A stretch of 64,000 nucleotides of DNA from Qipengyuania gaetbuli. GTDB taxonomy: Bacteria > Pseudomonadota > Alphaproteobacteria > Sphingomonadales > Sphingomonadaceae. Below are positions 1 through 8,984 of the stretch, one piece after another (the stretch's first letter is position 1; every line of letters begins with the position of its first letter). The translations under genes and the position numbers were made by a program. Under the pieces are notes generated by a model. It was not told the origin of the DNA, did no database searches, and worked only from the letters and a program-made list of their open reading frames with translations. The DNA is taken from NCBI RefSeq assembly GCF_009827315.1, contig NZ_WTYF01000004.1:558001-622000 (forward strand). The letters are read 5' to 3'.

Positions 1-857
1 TCTGGGAAAACCTCGGCATCATCGCCGTCGCGGTCGTAGGCGTGCTTGTATTCAAGGCGCTGCTGACCGGCGTCCTCCTTCGCCTGATGGGTGCGCGGCG
101 CAGCACGGCCGCGGAAACCGGCATCCTGATGGCAAGTCCTTCGGAAACGACGCTGATCGTGCTGGCGGCGGCGAGCAGCGCGCTGCTCATCCAGCCCGGC
201 ACGGCGCAGTTCTGGCAGATCGTGACGGCAATCGGCCTCACCATCACGCCCCTGCTGGCAAGACTCGGTCGCATGGTTGCCCGCCGTATCGAACCCGCCC
301 CCGAACTGCCGCCCGAAGACGAGGGTGAACCGCGCGTCATTATCGTGGGCGCAGGCCGCGTCGGCCGCCTGATCGCCCAGATGCTTGACGCACATGACAA
401 GCCCTATGTCGCGATCGATTCCGATGCCGATATGATCGAGAACGCCAAGCGCAAGGGCTATCGGGCGACCTTCGGCGATGCCGCCCGAGGGGATGCGCTC
501 AGGAGGTTGGGCGTCGACAATGCGCTGGCGGTCGTCCTCACCATGGACGAGCCTGTGCTGGCCCAGCGCCTAGTGGCGAAACTTCGTGCAGAGCACCCGG
601 ACCTGCTGATCGTCGCGCGTGCCCGAGACATCGCCCATGCATCGGAGCTTTACCGTGCAGGTGCCAGCCATGCCGTGCCCGAAACGCTGGAGGCGACGCT
701 GCAGCTTTCCGAGGCGGTGCTTGTAGACATCGGCGTCGCCATGGGGCCGGTGATAGCTTCCATCCACGAGAAGCGCGACGAATTCCGCGCGCGGATCGAG
801 GAGGATGGGGCGCTGACCTACAAGCCGAAGCTGAGGTCGAGCACGGCGGAAGGCTGA
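1..857 (+). CDS. Monovalent cation:proton antiporter-2 (KefB/KefC type), C-terminal part
   Basis: The reading frame is open from base 3, so the gene begins outside the window and only about 284 C-terminal residues are seen. The first 80 or so residues are the last membrane helices of a CPA2 exchanger. They are followed by a cytoplasmic RCK/TrkA-N domain opening with the nucleotide-binding stretch VIIVGAGRVGRL (GxGxxG) and an acidic residue at the end of strand 2 (AIDSDAD). The family moves K+ or Na+ against protons across the inner membrane, and the RCK domain senses NAD(H) or glutathione adducts. The substrate cannot be told from this fragment. The protein ends in a short polar tail. Confidence 0.85.
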   Translation, partial: WENLGIIAVAVVGVLVFKALLTGVLLRLMGARRSTAAETGILMASPSETTLIVLAAASSALLIQPGTAQFWQIVTAIGLTITPLLARLGRMVARRIEPAPELPPEDEGEPRVIIVGAGRVGRLIAQMLDAHDKPYVAIDSDADMIENAKRKGYRATFGDAARGDALRRLGVDNALAVVLTMDEPVLAQRLVAKLRAEHPDLLIVARARDIAHASELYRAGASHAVPETLEATLQLSEAVLVDIGVAMGPVIASIHEKRDEFRARIEEDGALTYKPKLRSSTAEG

Positions 858-912
858 CTTTCCAAGAACCTTTGCCTTTTCCGTGCGTTAATCGGGAAAG
901 GAGATAATTCTT

Positions 913-1092
913 GTGAGCAACCCCGACCCGACCCAGCCCACGCCGAACAGCGAGAAATTCAAGCCGCAGAACGTGGCCGATCCCCTCAAGGACCAGGCGC
1001 CCGACCAGCTTCGCGGCAAACCGGGGGACACGGAAGGCTATGATATCGAGCAGGGCTCCAGCGGCATCACCAAGAAGACGCCCGCCGCCTGA
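913..1092 (+). CDS. Small hydrophilic protein of unknown function (59 aa)
   Basis: A GTG start at 913 lies about 9 bases after a good Shine-Dalgarno sequence (AAAGGAG, ending near 904). The 59-residue product is rich in Pro, Asp, Lys and Gln, with no hydrophobic segment or Cys, and looks intrinsically disordered (for example DPLKDQAPDQLRGKPGD). It lies between the antiporter and the convergent alaS gene and ends 14 bases before a strong hairpin. I do not recognise a family. Clear RBS, codon pattern and terminator support a real small gene, probably co-transcribed with the antiporter or from its own promoter in 858-900. Confidence 0.6.
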   Translation: MSNPDPTQPTPNSEKFKPQNVADPLKDQAPDQLRGKPGDTEGYDIEQGSSGITKKTPAA

Positions 1093-1105
1093 ACCGACTG
1101 AGATA

Positions 1106-1138
1106 GAAAACGCCTGGGGGTAACCGTCAGGCGTTTTC
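1106..1138. terminator. Bidirectional rho-independent terminator
   Basis: An 11-bp perfect stem (GAAAACGCCTG at 1106-1116 with CAGGCGTTTTC at 1128-1138) encloses an 11-nt loop. It has A-rich and T-rich sides, so it can work in both directions between the small gene at 913 and the convergent alaS. The right arm is part of the last codons of alaS, whose stop codon occupies 1127-1129. Confidence 0.8.
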
Positions 1139-3790
1139 TTTGGCCAGCACCTCTCGCACCGCGGCAATCGCGTCCTCGGCCTTCGAACCGTCCGGACCAC
1201 CGCCCTGCGCCATGTCCGGACGGCCACCACCGCCCTTACCGCCGAGCGCCTCGACTCCAACGCGAACGAAATCGACCGCACTGAAGCGAGAGGTGAGGTC
1301 GTCGGTCACGGCAACCGCGAAGGCGCCCTTGCCCTCGTTGACAGCGCAGATTGCAGCGACGCCCGAGCCGAGGCGCTTCTTCGCCTCGTCGAGGAGCGGG
1401 CGCAGGTCCTTGGGATTGAGGCCCTCGATCACCTGGCCGGAAAATGCAACGCCGCCGATCTCTTCGTCGGCCGGCCCTGCATCGCCGCTACTGCCGCCGC
1501 CCAGCGCGAGAGCGCGCTTGGCTTCGGCGAGTTCCTTTTCGAGGCGCTTGCGCTCCTCTACCAGTGCCGACACGCGCGCGGCCGCCTCGTCCGGCGAGGT
1601 CTTGAGCGCACCGGCAATGACGCGCACGGCCTCGTCGCGGGCGAGCAGCCACTGACGCGCAGCTTCTCCGGTCAGCGCCTCGATACGGCGCACGCCGGAA
1701 CTGACCGCGCTTTCCGACACGATCTTGAAAAGGCCGATATCGCCCGTTGCCTCAACATGGGTGCCGCCGCACAGTTCTACCGAGTAGTTCTTGCCGCCGT
1801 CGGCCTTGCGGCCCATCGACAGGACGCGAACCTCGTCGCCATATTTCTCGCCGAACAGCGCGAGCGCGCCCGCCGCCACCGCATCGTCGGGCGACATGAG
1901 GCGCGTGCCGACGCTTTCGTTGGCGCGGATTTCAGCGTTCACCTCGGCCTCGATCGCCGCAATGTCCTCGTCCGCAAGCGGCTTGGGATGCGAGAAGTCG
2001 AAGCGGAAACGGTCGTCGGACACGAGCGAACCCTTCTGCGTCACATGGTCGCCGAGCCGGTTGCGCAGCGCTGCATGGACAAGGTGCGTCGCCGAATGGT
2101 TCGCGCGAATGCGGTCACGGCGATCGGCATCGATTTCCAGATGCACCGCATCGCCGACCTTTACGCTGCCCTTTTCCACCTTCGCGACATGCGCGTGCAG
2201 GCGGCCGAGCGGCTTGTTGGTCGTGCTGACAGTGATCTCGAGGCCTTCGGGCGTCCAGATGCGGCCGGCATCGCCGGTCTGGCCACCGCTTTCGCCATAG
2301 AACGGCGTCTGGTTGGTGAGGACGATCAGCTCATCGCCCGCAGCAGCGCTGGCGACTTCCTGCCCATCCTTGACCAGCGCGACCACCGCGGCCTCGCCCG
2401 TGTCGGAGCTGTAGCCGGTGAATTCCGTCGAGCCTTCGCGCTCGGCGATGTCGAACCAGACTTCCTCGCTCGCGGCTTCGCCCGAACCCTTCCAGGCAGC
2501 ACGGGCAGCCGCCTTCTGCTTCGCCATGGCGGCATCGAAGCCGGCCTTGTCGACGCCGATACCGCGATTGCGCAGCGCGTCTTCGGTGAGGTCGTAGGGG
2601 AAGCCATAGGTGTCGTAGAGCTTGAAGGCAGTCTCGCCGTCGAGCGTGCCACCCTCGCCCATATCGCCCGTCGCCTCGTCGAGCAGCTTTAGCCCCTTGT
2701 CGAGCGTACGGCGGAACTGCGTTTCCTCGCGCTCCAGCACTTCCTGGATCAGCGCCTGACCGCGGACGAGTTCGGGATAGGCCGCGCCCATCTCGCTCAC
2801 CAGTTCGGGCACGAGGCGGTGCATCAGTGGCTGGCTCGCGCCGAGCAGGTGGGCGTGGCGCATGGCGCGGCGCATGATACGGCGCAGGACATAGCCGCGC
2901 CCTTCGTTGGACGGCAGGACGCCGTCGGCCAGCAGGAAGCTGGTGGAGCGCAGGTGGTCCGCGATCACGCGGTGGCTGGCCTGCTGGTCGCCTTCAGCCT
3001 TCACGCCGGTGAGCGCTTCACTCGCGCCGATCAGCGCCTTGAATGTGTCGGTTTCGTAATTGTCGTGCACGCCCTGCATGACGGCGGCCACGCGCTCGAT
3101 CCCCATGCCGGTATCGATGCTGGGCTTGGGCAGGTCGCCGACGATTTCGTCATTTTCCTGCGTGAACTGCATGAAAACGAGGTTCCAGATCTCGACGAAA
3201 CGATCACCGTCCTCTTCCGGCGATCCGGGAGGGCCGCCCCAGATGTTATCGCCGTGATCATAGAAGATTTCCGAACACGGCCCGCACGGACCGTCCGAGC
3301 CCATGGCCCAGAAATTGTCCTTGGTCGGGATGCGGATGATGCGGTCGTCGGCAAAGCCGGTGCGCTTCTTCCACAGGTCGAAGGCTTCGTCGTCGGTGTG
3401 GTAGACGGTGACCAGCAGCCGGTCCTTGTCCAGCCCCCATTCCTTGGTCAGCAGGGTCCAGGCGTGATCGATCGCCTGTTCCTTGAAGTAATCGCCGAAC
3501 GAGAAATTGCCGAGCATCTCGAAGAAGGTGTGGTGCCGCGCCGTGTAGCCGACATTGTCGAGATCGTTGTGCTTGCCGCCGGCACGCACGCACTTCTGCG
3601 CAGTGGTCGCACGGGGAGCAGGCGGCGTTTCGAGGCCCGTGAAGGCGTTCTTGAACGGCACCATCCCTGCGTTCACGAACATCAGCGTGGGATCGCTGAA
3701 GGGGACGAGCGGCGCGCTCTGGATCTCCGCATGCCCGTTGGCAGCGAAATAATCGAGGAAAGAGCGGCGGATTTCGTTGGTCGACGTCAT
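1127..3790 (-). CDS. alaS: Alanyl-tRNA synthetase
   Basis: This class II aminoacyl-tRNA synthetase charges tRNA-Ala in the cytoplasm. The length of 887 residues is normal for AlaRS. The catalytic core carries the motif [17 protein letters not shown]. The editing domain has the zinc-binding HSATH element and the later [13 protein letters not shown] element. The C-terminal C-Ala domain ends with the Gly-rich stretch [16 protein letters not shown] place the start at the ATG at 3790 ([11 protein letters not shown]). The frame extends 12 residues further upstream, but those residues do not look like AlaRS. Its last codons form one arm of the terminator at 1106-1138. Transcribed alone or as the last gene of a leftward unit. 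Confidence 0.97.
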   Translation of the reverse strand: MTSTNEIRRSFLDYFAANGHAEIQSAPLVPFSDPTLMFVNAGMVPFKNAFTGLETPPAPRATTAQKCVRAGGKHNDLDNVGYTARHHTFFEMLGNFSFGDYFKEQAIDHAWTLLTKEWGLDKDRLLVTVYHTDDEAFDLWKKRTGFADDRIIRIPTKDNFWAMGSDGPCGPCSEIFYDHGDNIWGGPPGSPEEDGDRFVEIWNLVFMQFTQENDEIVGDLPKPSIDTGMGIERVAAVMQGVHDNYETDTFKALIGASEALTGVKAEGDQQASHRVIADHLRSTSFLLADGVLPSNEGRGYVLRRIMRRAMRHAHLLGASQPLMHRLVPELVSEMGAAYPELVRGQALIQEVLEREETQFRRTLDKGLKLLDEATGDMGEGGTLDGETAFKLYDTYGFPYDLTEDALRNRGIGVDKAGFDAAMAKQKAAARAAWKGSGEAASEEVWFDIAEREGSTEFTGYSSDTGEAAVVALVKDGQEVASAAAGDELIVLTNQTPFYGESGGQTGDAGRIWTPEGLEITVSTTNKPLGRLHAHVAKVEKGSVKVGDAVHLEIDADRRDRIRANHSATHLVHAALRNRLGDHVTQKGSLVSDDRFRFDFSHPKPLADEDIAAIEAEVNAEIRANESVGTRLMSPDDAVAAGALALFGEKYGDEVRVLSMGRKADGGKNYSVELCGGTHVEATGDIGLFKIVSESAVSSGVRRIEALTGEAARQWLLARDEAVRVIAGALKTSPDEAAARVSALVEERKRLEKELAEAKRALALGGGSSGDAGPADEEIGGVAFSGQVIEGLNPKDLRPLLDEAKKRLGSGVAAICAVNEGKGAFAVAVTDDLTSRFSAVDFVRVGVEALGGKGGGGRPDMAQGGGPDGSKAEDAIAAVREVLAKENA

Positions 3791-3867
3791 GGGAGCGCAG
3801 TTAGGCAATCGGCGCGCAGCCGACAAGCGCGAATGCCCGTTCAGACTGTGCAGAGCCTGCGATCAGT

Positions 3868-4692
3868 TCAGGCGCGGGCGGTCACGATCCAGCTGGAGGC
3901 GGGAAGCGCCACCCGTTCACCGTCGAAATTCGCGGCCAGCAATTCGCGCAGGCGCTCGATCGCGGCAGCGCGCTGTTCACCATCAAGGGCTGCAATCGCT
4001 CCCGCGGCAGGGCCGATGCGGAGGAAGTAGGACAGCGCATCCTCGACCGCATCGACCCCCTCGCCCGCAATCATGGGATAATCGACCGCTTCCAAATCCA
4101 CGTCGCGCCAGCCCGCGGACGAAAGAAGCTGCTCCACGTATTCCGCATCGCCAAAGGCGAAGGGACCGGGCGCACGGGGGTCGGAAGGCGGCGATGCTTC
4201 TGCCGACGCCACGCCTGCGAGTTTCATCGCCCATTCGTTCTCGGATTGTGCCCGGAAGCACGAAAAGGCCAATCGGCATCCCTCTTCGGCCTGCGACCGG
4301 ATTTGCGCGAAGGCTGCTTTCGGCTGGCCGAAGAACATCACACCGTGGCGCGACAGGACGAGATCGGGCCGATCCTGCCCGCGCGCCGCCCACTTCGAGG
4401 CATCTGCAAACCGGAATTCGACATTGGCACGATCGCCGACCCGCTCGCGCGCCATGGCCAGCAGGTCTTCGCTGATATCGATGCCGAGCACGCGCGCTTC
4501 TCGGCGGGCATCGGCAAGACGGAGCGAGGTTTCCCCGGCCCCGCAGCCGATATCAAGCGCAAGGCTGAACGCCTCCCGGTCAGCAACCTCGACCAGCCTG
4601 TCCGTCAGAACGCCGAAGCTGCGGTCGGTCCGGCGCCATTCATCGGCCCAGCTGCGCCCGACGCGCCCTTCCCAGTCCGACCGGTCCGTCAT
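3868..4692 (-). CDS. Class I SAM-dependent methyltransferase
   Basis: The 274-residue cytosolic protein has a Rossmann methyltransferase core. Motif I is LDIGCGAGETSLRLAD, near residue 45, followed by an acidic strand-2 end (VLGIDIS) and the motif IV region PDLVLSRHGVMFF. It resembles the UbiE/type 11 methyltransferase group, but the substrate cannot be read from the sequence. It starts 3 bases after the epimerase stop and so is the last gene of a ugd-epimerase-methyltransferase unit. A role in modifying surface polysaccharide is possible, but this is inferred from position only. Confidence 0.8.
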   Translation of the reverse strand: MTDRSDWEGRVGRSWADEWRRTDRSFGVLTDRLVEVADREAFSLALDIGCGAGETSLRLADARREARVLGIDISEDLLAMARERVGDRANVEFRFADASKWAARGQDRPDLVLSRHGVMFFGQPKAAFAQIRSQAEEGCRLAFSCFRAQSENEWAMKLAGVASAEASPPSDPRAPGPFAFGDAEYVEQLLSSAGWRDVDLEAVDYPMIAGEGVDAVEDALSYFLRIGPAAGAIAALDGEQRAAAIERLRELLAANFDGERVALPASSWIVTARA

Positions 4693-4695
4693 CGC

Positions 4696-5718
4696 CTAGA
4701 CCCGGTAGTAATCGCGATACCAGTCGGTGAAGCGGCGGACGCCTTCCCTGATATCGGTTTGCGGTACATAGCCGGTGAGCGATTTCAGGAGCTCCGCATC
4801 GGCCCATGTCGCAGGGACATCGCCCGGCTGCATCGGCATGAGATTCCGCTTCGCCTCGATACCCAGTGCGTCCTCGACCGAAGCGATCATATCGCCTAGC
4901 TGGACCGGCTGCGAATTGCCGATGTTGACGACCCGCCACGGAGCGACGGGGGAAAGGCTGTCGCCTTCCGCGATGTCTTCCCGGCTTTCGGGGCGCACCG
5001 GCGGAGTGTCGATCAGGCGGCGGATCGCTTCCACGAGGTCTTCCACATAAGTGAAATCGCGCATCATCTCGCCGTGATTGTACACGTCGATCGGATCGCC
5101 GTTCAGCATCGCCTTGGTGAACTTGAACAGCGCCATGTCCGGGCGGCCCCACGGACCATACACGGTGAAGAAGCGGAACATGGTGACCGGCAGGTCGAAC
5201 AGGTGGGCGTAGGAATGCGCCATCGCCTCGTTCGCCTTCTTGGTCGCCGCATAAAAGGACATCTGGTGGTCCGTCTTCATCGTCTCGCGATAGGGCATCT
5301 CCTCGTTCGCCCCGTAGGCCGAGGACGTCGAGGCGAGCAGCATGTGCTGCGGCGGGTGTGCGCGTGCCGCTTCGAGCAGCTCGAATGTGCCGACCAGATT
5401 GCTTTCTAGGTACGAGCGGGGGTTCTCGATCGAGTAGCGCACACCTGCCTGCGCGGCGAGGTGGATCACCACATCCGGCTTCTCGTCGGCAAACAACTGC
5501 ATCAGCAGGCCGGGCGTCTCGATCGGCTCGTTCTCGATCCGGAAGGCTGCGTTCTGCAGCAGTTCGGCCTGCCGCCGGCGCTTGAGCTGCGGGTCGTAAT
5601 AGTCGCTGAGGGAATCGATGCCGACGACTGTGAAACCGTCGGCCAGCAGGCGTTTGCAGGTGAAATAGCCGATGAAACCGGCAGCACCCGTGACGAGCGC
5701 CGTGCGCTGTTCACCCAT
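4696..5718 (-). CDS. NAD-dependent UDP-glucuronate 4-epimerase
   Basis: This extended short-chain dehydrogenase interconverts UDP-glucuronate and UDP-galacturonate, precursors of acidic surface polysaccharides. It has the N-terminal NAD motif TGAAGFIG (residues 10-17), the catalytic Tyr in SFYAATKKANE, the ASTSSAYG motif, and the TVYGPWGRPDMALF motif typical of CapI/LpsL-type UDP-glucuronate epimerases. Its length is 340 residues. The start is the ATG at 5718, which shares one base with the upstream ugd stop (TGATG), so translation is coupled. The frame upstream of this ATG overlaps ugd and is not coding. Context fits: ugd makes the substrate. Confidence 0.92.
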   Translation of the reverse strand: MGEQRTALVTGAAGFIGYFTCKRLLADGFTVVGIDSLSDYYDPQLKRRRQAELLQNAAFRIENEPIETPGLLMQLFADEKPDVVIHLAAQAGVRYSIENPRSYLESNLVGTFELLEAARAHPPQHMLLASTSSAYGANEEMPYRETMKTDHQMSFYAATKKANEAMAHSYAHLFDLPVTMFRFFTVYGPWGRPDMALFKFTKAMLNGDPIDVYNHGEMMRDFTYVEDLVEAIRRLIDTPPVRPESREDIAEGDSLSPVAPWRVVNIGNSQPVQLGDMIASVEDALGIEAKRNLMPMQPGDVPATWADAELLKSLTGYVPQTDIREGVRRFTDWYRDYYRV

Positions 5719-6884
5719 CAATCCGCTCCGAACAGATCGCGGGTGAAGACTTTCTCGCTGACGTCGGCCAGTTCGGGATCGAGGCGGTTGGCGATGATGA
5801 CATCGCAATCGGCCTTGAACCGCGCCAAGTCGCGTTCAACACGCGAGCCGAAGAAGCTGTCTTCCTCCATCACGGGTTCGTAGACGATGACCTCGATACC
5901 CTTGGCCTTGATCCGCTTCATGATGCCCTGGATCGAGGACTGGCGGAAATTGTCGGATCCGGCCTTCATCACGAGCCGGAAAACGCCGACTTTCGCCGGG
6001 TTCTTCTCGATAATGCGGTCGGCGAGGAAATCTTTCCGGGTCCGGTTTGCATCGACGATCGCGCGGATCAGGTTCTGCGGCACCTCGCTGTAATTGGCGA
6101 GGAGCTGCTTCGTGTCCTTGGGCAGGCAGTAGCCGCCGTAGCCGAAGGAGGGATTGTTGTAATGCGAACCGATGCGCGGATCGTGCCCGATGCCCTCGAT
6201 GATCTGGCGCGTGTCGAGGCCGCGGGACAGGGCATAGCTGTCGAGCTCGTTGAAGAAGGCGACACGCATGGCAAGGTAGGTGTTGGCGAAGAGCTTGATC
6301 GCCTCGGCCTCGTCGGCATCGGTCAGCAGGATCGGCACATCGTCGTCGAGCGCAGGCTGGAGAAGAAGGTCGGCAAAACGCTGGCCGCGCTCCGAACGTT
6401 CACCCACGATGATCCGCGAAGGATGGAGATTGTCGTGCAGCGCCTGCCCTTCGCGCAGGAATTCGGGGCTGAACATGATCCGGTCGCTGCCGAAGCGCTG
6501 CCGCGCAGAGGAAACGTAACCCACCGGAATGGTCGACTTGATCACGATGACCGTCCGGTCGTTCGCCGCAAGCACGTTTTCGATCACGGAATCGACTGCG
6601 GATGTGTCGAAGAAATTGGTATCGACATCATAATTGGTCGGTACGGCGACGATGGCGAACTCCGCCCCTGCGACGGTTTCGGCAAAATCGGTCGTGAAGG
6701 TCAGGTCGAGGTCGGCTTCTGCAAGGTACTGCTGCACCAGCGCGTCCTGGATCGGCGACGTGCCATCCCGGAGCATGGCCACGCGATCGGAAGAAACATC
6801 GCAGCCAACGACTGTGTTGTGCTGGGAGAGCATGATGGCGTTGGACAGCCCAACATAGCCGAGGCCGAAAACTGCGATCTTCAT
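5718..6884 (-). CDS. ugd: UDP-glucose 6-dehydrogenase
   Basis: Oxidises UDP-glucose twice with NAD+ to UDP-glucuronate. The 388-residue length equals that of the enterobacterial short-type Ugd. The N-terminal NAD fold begins [14 protein letters not shown]. The catalytic cysteine is in [12 protein letters not shown], near residue 253. The C-terminal UDP-binding domain includes YEPVMEE. The start was set at the ATG at 6884. The longer frame runs into an intergenic hairpin and has no homology-like content. It is the first gene of the three-gene unit, so the product feeds the epimerase immediately downstream. Confidence 0.95.
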   Translation of the reverse strand: MKIAVFGLGYVGLSNAIMLSQHNTVVGCDVSSDRVAMLRDGTSPIQDALVQQYLAEADLDLTFTTDFAETVAGAEFAIVAVPTNYDVDTNFFDTSAVDSVIENVLAANDRTVIVIKSTIPVGYVSSARQRFGSDRIMFSPEFLREGQALHDNLHPSRIIVGERSERGQRFADLLLQPALDDDVPILLTDADEAEAIKLFANTYLAMRVAFFNELDSYALSRGLDTRQIIEGIGHDPRIGSHYNNPSFGYGGYCLPKDTKQLLANYSEVPQNLIRAIVDANRTRKDFLADRIIEKNPAKVGVFRLVMKAGSDNFRQSSIQGIMKRIKAKGIEVIVYEPVMEEDSFFGSRVERDLARFKADCDVIIANRLDPELADVSEKVFTRDLFGAD

Positions 6885-6925
6885 CTTGTTACCTGTATTG
6901 AAAGCGACGGCCCGGGCCGTTTGGT

Positions 6926-6954
6926 CGAGGGCCCTGTAAAGGTTAGGGCCCTCG
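6926..6954 (-). terminator. Hairpin downstream of the GST gene
   Basis: A perfect 10-bp stem (CGAGGGCCCT with AGGGCCCTCG) encloses a 9-nt loop between the GST gene and ugd. No T-tract follows on either strand, so it may be a weak terminator or an RNA processing signal. A second GC palindrome, CGGCCCGGGCCG, lies next to it at 6908-6919. Confidence 0.4.
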
Positions 6955-6983
6955 CATGGCAAGGCCGCTCCCGCAGCCCGGAT

Positions 6984-7610
6984 TTACCAGACGAAATAGG
7001 CTCCGCCGCGTTCACGGGCACGCTGCCAGGCCGGGCGTGCATGCACGGCTTCCACGAAGCGCGCGAGCTTGGGTGCTCGATCAGCATATCCCTGCATGAC
7101 CGCGATTTCCGCGGGGAAGCTCATCATCACGTCCGCTGCACTCCAGCCGTTGCCGACGAAGTGCAGGTCATCGGAGATATTCTGCTCCGCGAAATCGATG
7201 TGTGCGGCCAGCTGTTCGTCCACGCGGGGCATGAGCGGTGCTGCCGCTTCACCCAGACGGCCCGCATATATCTTGAGCATGACCGGCACGAAGAAGGAGC
7301 TTTCCCCGAACTGCATCCATTCCAGATGGTCCACCCACTCATCCGATCCCTGCGCAGGAAGCCAAGCCTCGCCGCCGTGCAGTGCGCAGAGATATTCGAT
7401 GATCGCACCGCTTTCGGAGACCATCCGCCCGTCGTCCTCGATAACCGGGGACTTGCCCAGGGGATGCACGCCCTTGAGTTCCGGCGGGGCGAGATTGGTT
7501 TCCGCATCGCGCTGGTAGGCCTTGATCTCATAATCCGCTCCCAGTTCCTCGAGCAGCCAGAGGATGCGCTGCGAACGGCTGTTGTTGAGATGGTGGACGA
7601 TGATGGTCAT
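6984..7610 (-). CDS. Glutathione S-transferase family protein
   Basis: The 208-residue protein has an N-terminal thioredoxin-like fold. The catalytic-Ser-type start is HHLNNSRSQRILWLLEELG, and the glutathione-binding elements are GKSPVIEDDG and SESGAIIEYL. An all-helical C-terminal domain follows. The family conjugates glutathione to electrophiles or acts as a lyase or isomerase, and the specific substrate is unknown. It is a single gene between the recA terminator and ugd, with hairpins on both sides, so probably monocistronic. Confidence 0.88.
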   Translation of the reverse strand: MTIIVHHLNNSRSQRILWLLEELGADYEIKAYQRDAETNLAPPELKGVHPLGKSPVIEDDGRMVSESGAIIEYLCALHGGEAWLPAQGSDEWVDHLEWMQFGESSFFVPVMLKIYAGRLGEAAAPLMPRVDEQLAAHIDFAEQNISDDLHFVGNGWSAADVMMSFPAEIAVMQGYADRAPKLARFVEAVHARPAWQRARERGGAYFVW

Positions 7611-7677
7611 GCACTGCTCCTGCTGGTTACGGCAGCCTGCCTACGCCCGTGGCAGGTCCATTACCATAGGCGGATAC

Positions 7678-7726
7678 GGAAAAGCCGGTGCGGCAGCCAT
7701 GGAATGGGCGCGCGCACCGGCTTTCC
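7678..7726 (-). terminator. Rho-independent terminator of recA
   Basis: A 12-bp stem (AAAGCCGGTGCG at 7681-7692 with CGCACCGGCTTT at 7713-7724) is followed on the minus strand by a T-rich run. It lies about 90 bases after the recA stop and before the GST start, so it ends recA transcription. Confidence 0.75.
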
Positions 7727-7813
7727 GTTTCATCGGGAGCACCGGGGGACAGTCCGGCTTGCTGGCGGCAGGGGTTGAAGCGCCGCCCGCGCTCCCGCTT
7801 CGAGGAGTGATGA

Positions 7814-8875
7814 TCAGTCGTCCGCGTCCGGACCCGTCATCATTTCCTCGGCGACCTCGTCGGTTTTGCCGCGAATGGCGGCTTCCAACTTGGCACACAT
7901 CTCGGGGTTTTCCTTCAGGAAGGTCTTCGCGTTCTCGCGGCCCTGGCCGATGCGAACGCTGTCGTAGCTGAACCAGCTACCCGACTTCTCGACAACGCCG
8001 GCCTTCACGCCGAGATCGAGGATCTCGCCGATCTTGGAAATGCCTTCGCCGTACATGATGTCGAATTCGACCTGCTTGAACGGAGGGGCAACCTTGTTCT
8101 TGACCACCTTCACGCGGGTCGAGTTGCCGATGATATCGTCGCGGTCCTTGATCTGGCCGGTGCGACGAATGTCGAGACGGACCGATGCATAGAACTTGAG
8201 GGCATTGCCGCCCGTCGTGGTTTCCGGATTGCCGTACATCACGCCGATCTTCATGCGCAGCTGGTTGATGAAGATCACCATGCACTTGGAGCGGTTGATC
8301 GAACCGGTCAGCTTGCGCAGCGACTGGGACATGAGGCGGGCCTGGAGGCCGACGTGGCTGTCACCCATCTCGCCTTCGATTTCGGCGCGCGGCACGAGGG
8401 CTGCGACCGAGTCGACCACCAGCACGTCGATCGCGTTCGAGCGGACCAGCGTGTCGGTGATTTCCAGCGCCTGTTCGCCGGTATCGGGCTGCGAGACGAT
8501 CAGTTCGTCGATGTCGACGCCAAGCTTCTTGGCGTAAACGGGGTCGAGGGCATGTTCGGCGTCGACGAAAGCGGCAGTGCCGCCGGCCTTCTGCGCTTCG
8601 GCGATGACATGCAGCGCGAGCGTCGTCTTGCCCGAGCTTTCCGGGCCGTACACTTCGATCACGCGGCCTTTCGGGAGGCCGCCAACACCGAGTGCGATGT
8701 CGAGGCCGAGCGAACCGGTGGAGATGACCTCCACGTTCATGGCTTCCTTCTGGCCCAGCTTCATCGCCGAGCCTTTACCGAATGCGCGATCGATCTGCGC
8801 GAGAGCTGCGTCCAATGCCTTCTGGCGATCTGCGTCCACTTGTTTTCCTTCCACGAGCTTCAGACTGGCCGCCAT
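7814..8875 (-). CDS. recA: DNA recombinase / SOS coprotease RecA
   Basis: The 353-residue RecA forms nucleoprotein filaments on single-stranded DNA, drives strand exchange and stimulates LexA self-cleavage. Walker A is GPESSGKTT at residues 77-85. The core has [20 protein letters not shown] and the loop 2 region [20 protein letters not shown]. An acidic tail ends DADD. The start at 8875 gives the usual short N-terminal helix. A perfect alphaproteobacterial LexA box lies 78-92 bases upstream (8953-8967), so SOS control is well supported. A terminator follows the gene. Confidence 0.98.
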   Translation of the reverse strand: MAASLKLVEGKQVDADRQKALDAALAQIDRAFGKGSAMKLGQKEAMNVEVISTGSLGLDIALGVGGLPKGRVIEVYGPESSGKTTLALHVIAEAQKAGGTAAFVDAEHALDPVYAKKLGVDIDELIVSQPDTGEQALEITDTLVRSNAIDVLVVDSVAALVPRAEIEGEMGDSHVGLQARLMSQSLRKLTGSINRSKCMVIFINQLRMKIGVMYGNPETTTGGNALKFYASVRLDIRRTGQIKDRDDIIGNSTRVKVVKNKVAPPFKQVEFDIMYGEGISKIGEILDLGVKAGVVEKSGSWFSYDSVRIGQGRENAKTFLKENPEMCAKLEAAIRGKTDEVAEEMMTGPDADD

Positions 8876-8952
8876 GACACATACCCCTTTCGTATTTCCA
8901 GAGCCGTTCGTGACTCTTCAACACAACAGGGTGTACTGCCTTTGTTCCACAA

Positions 8953-8967
8953 GAACAAGAGTGGAAC
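8953..8967 (-). promoter_or_regulatory. LexA-binding site (SOS box) of recA
   Basis: The + strand reads GAACAAGAGTGGAAC, which is GTTC-N7-GTTC as read from recA. This matches the direct-repeat operator described for alphaproteobacterial LexA. Position upstream of recA supports function. Confidence 0.85.
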
Positions 8968-8984
8968 GCAATTTTTTTGCCGAA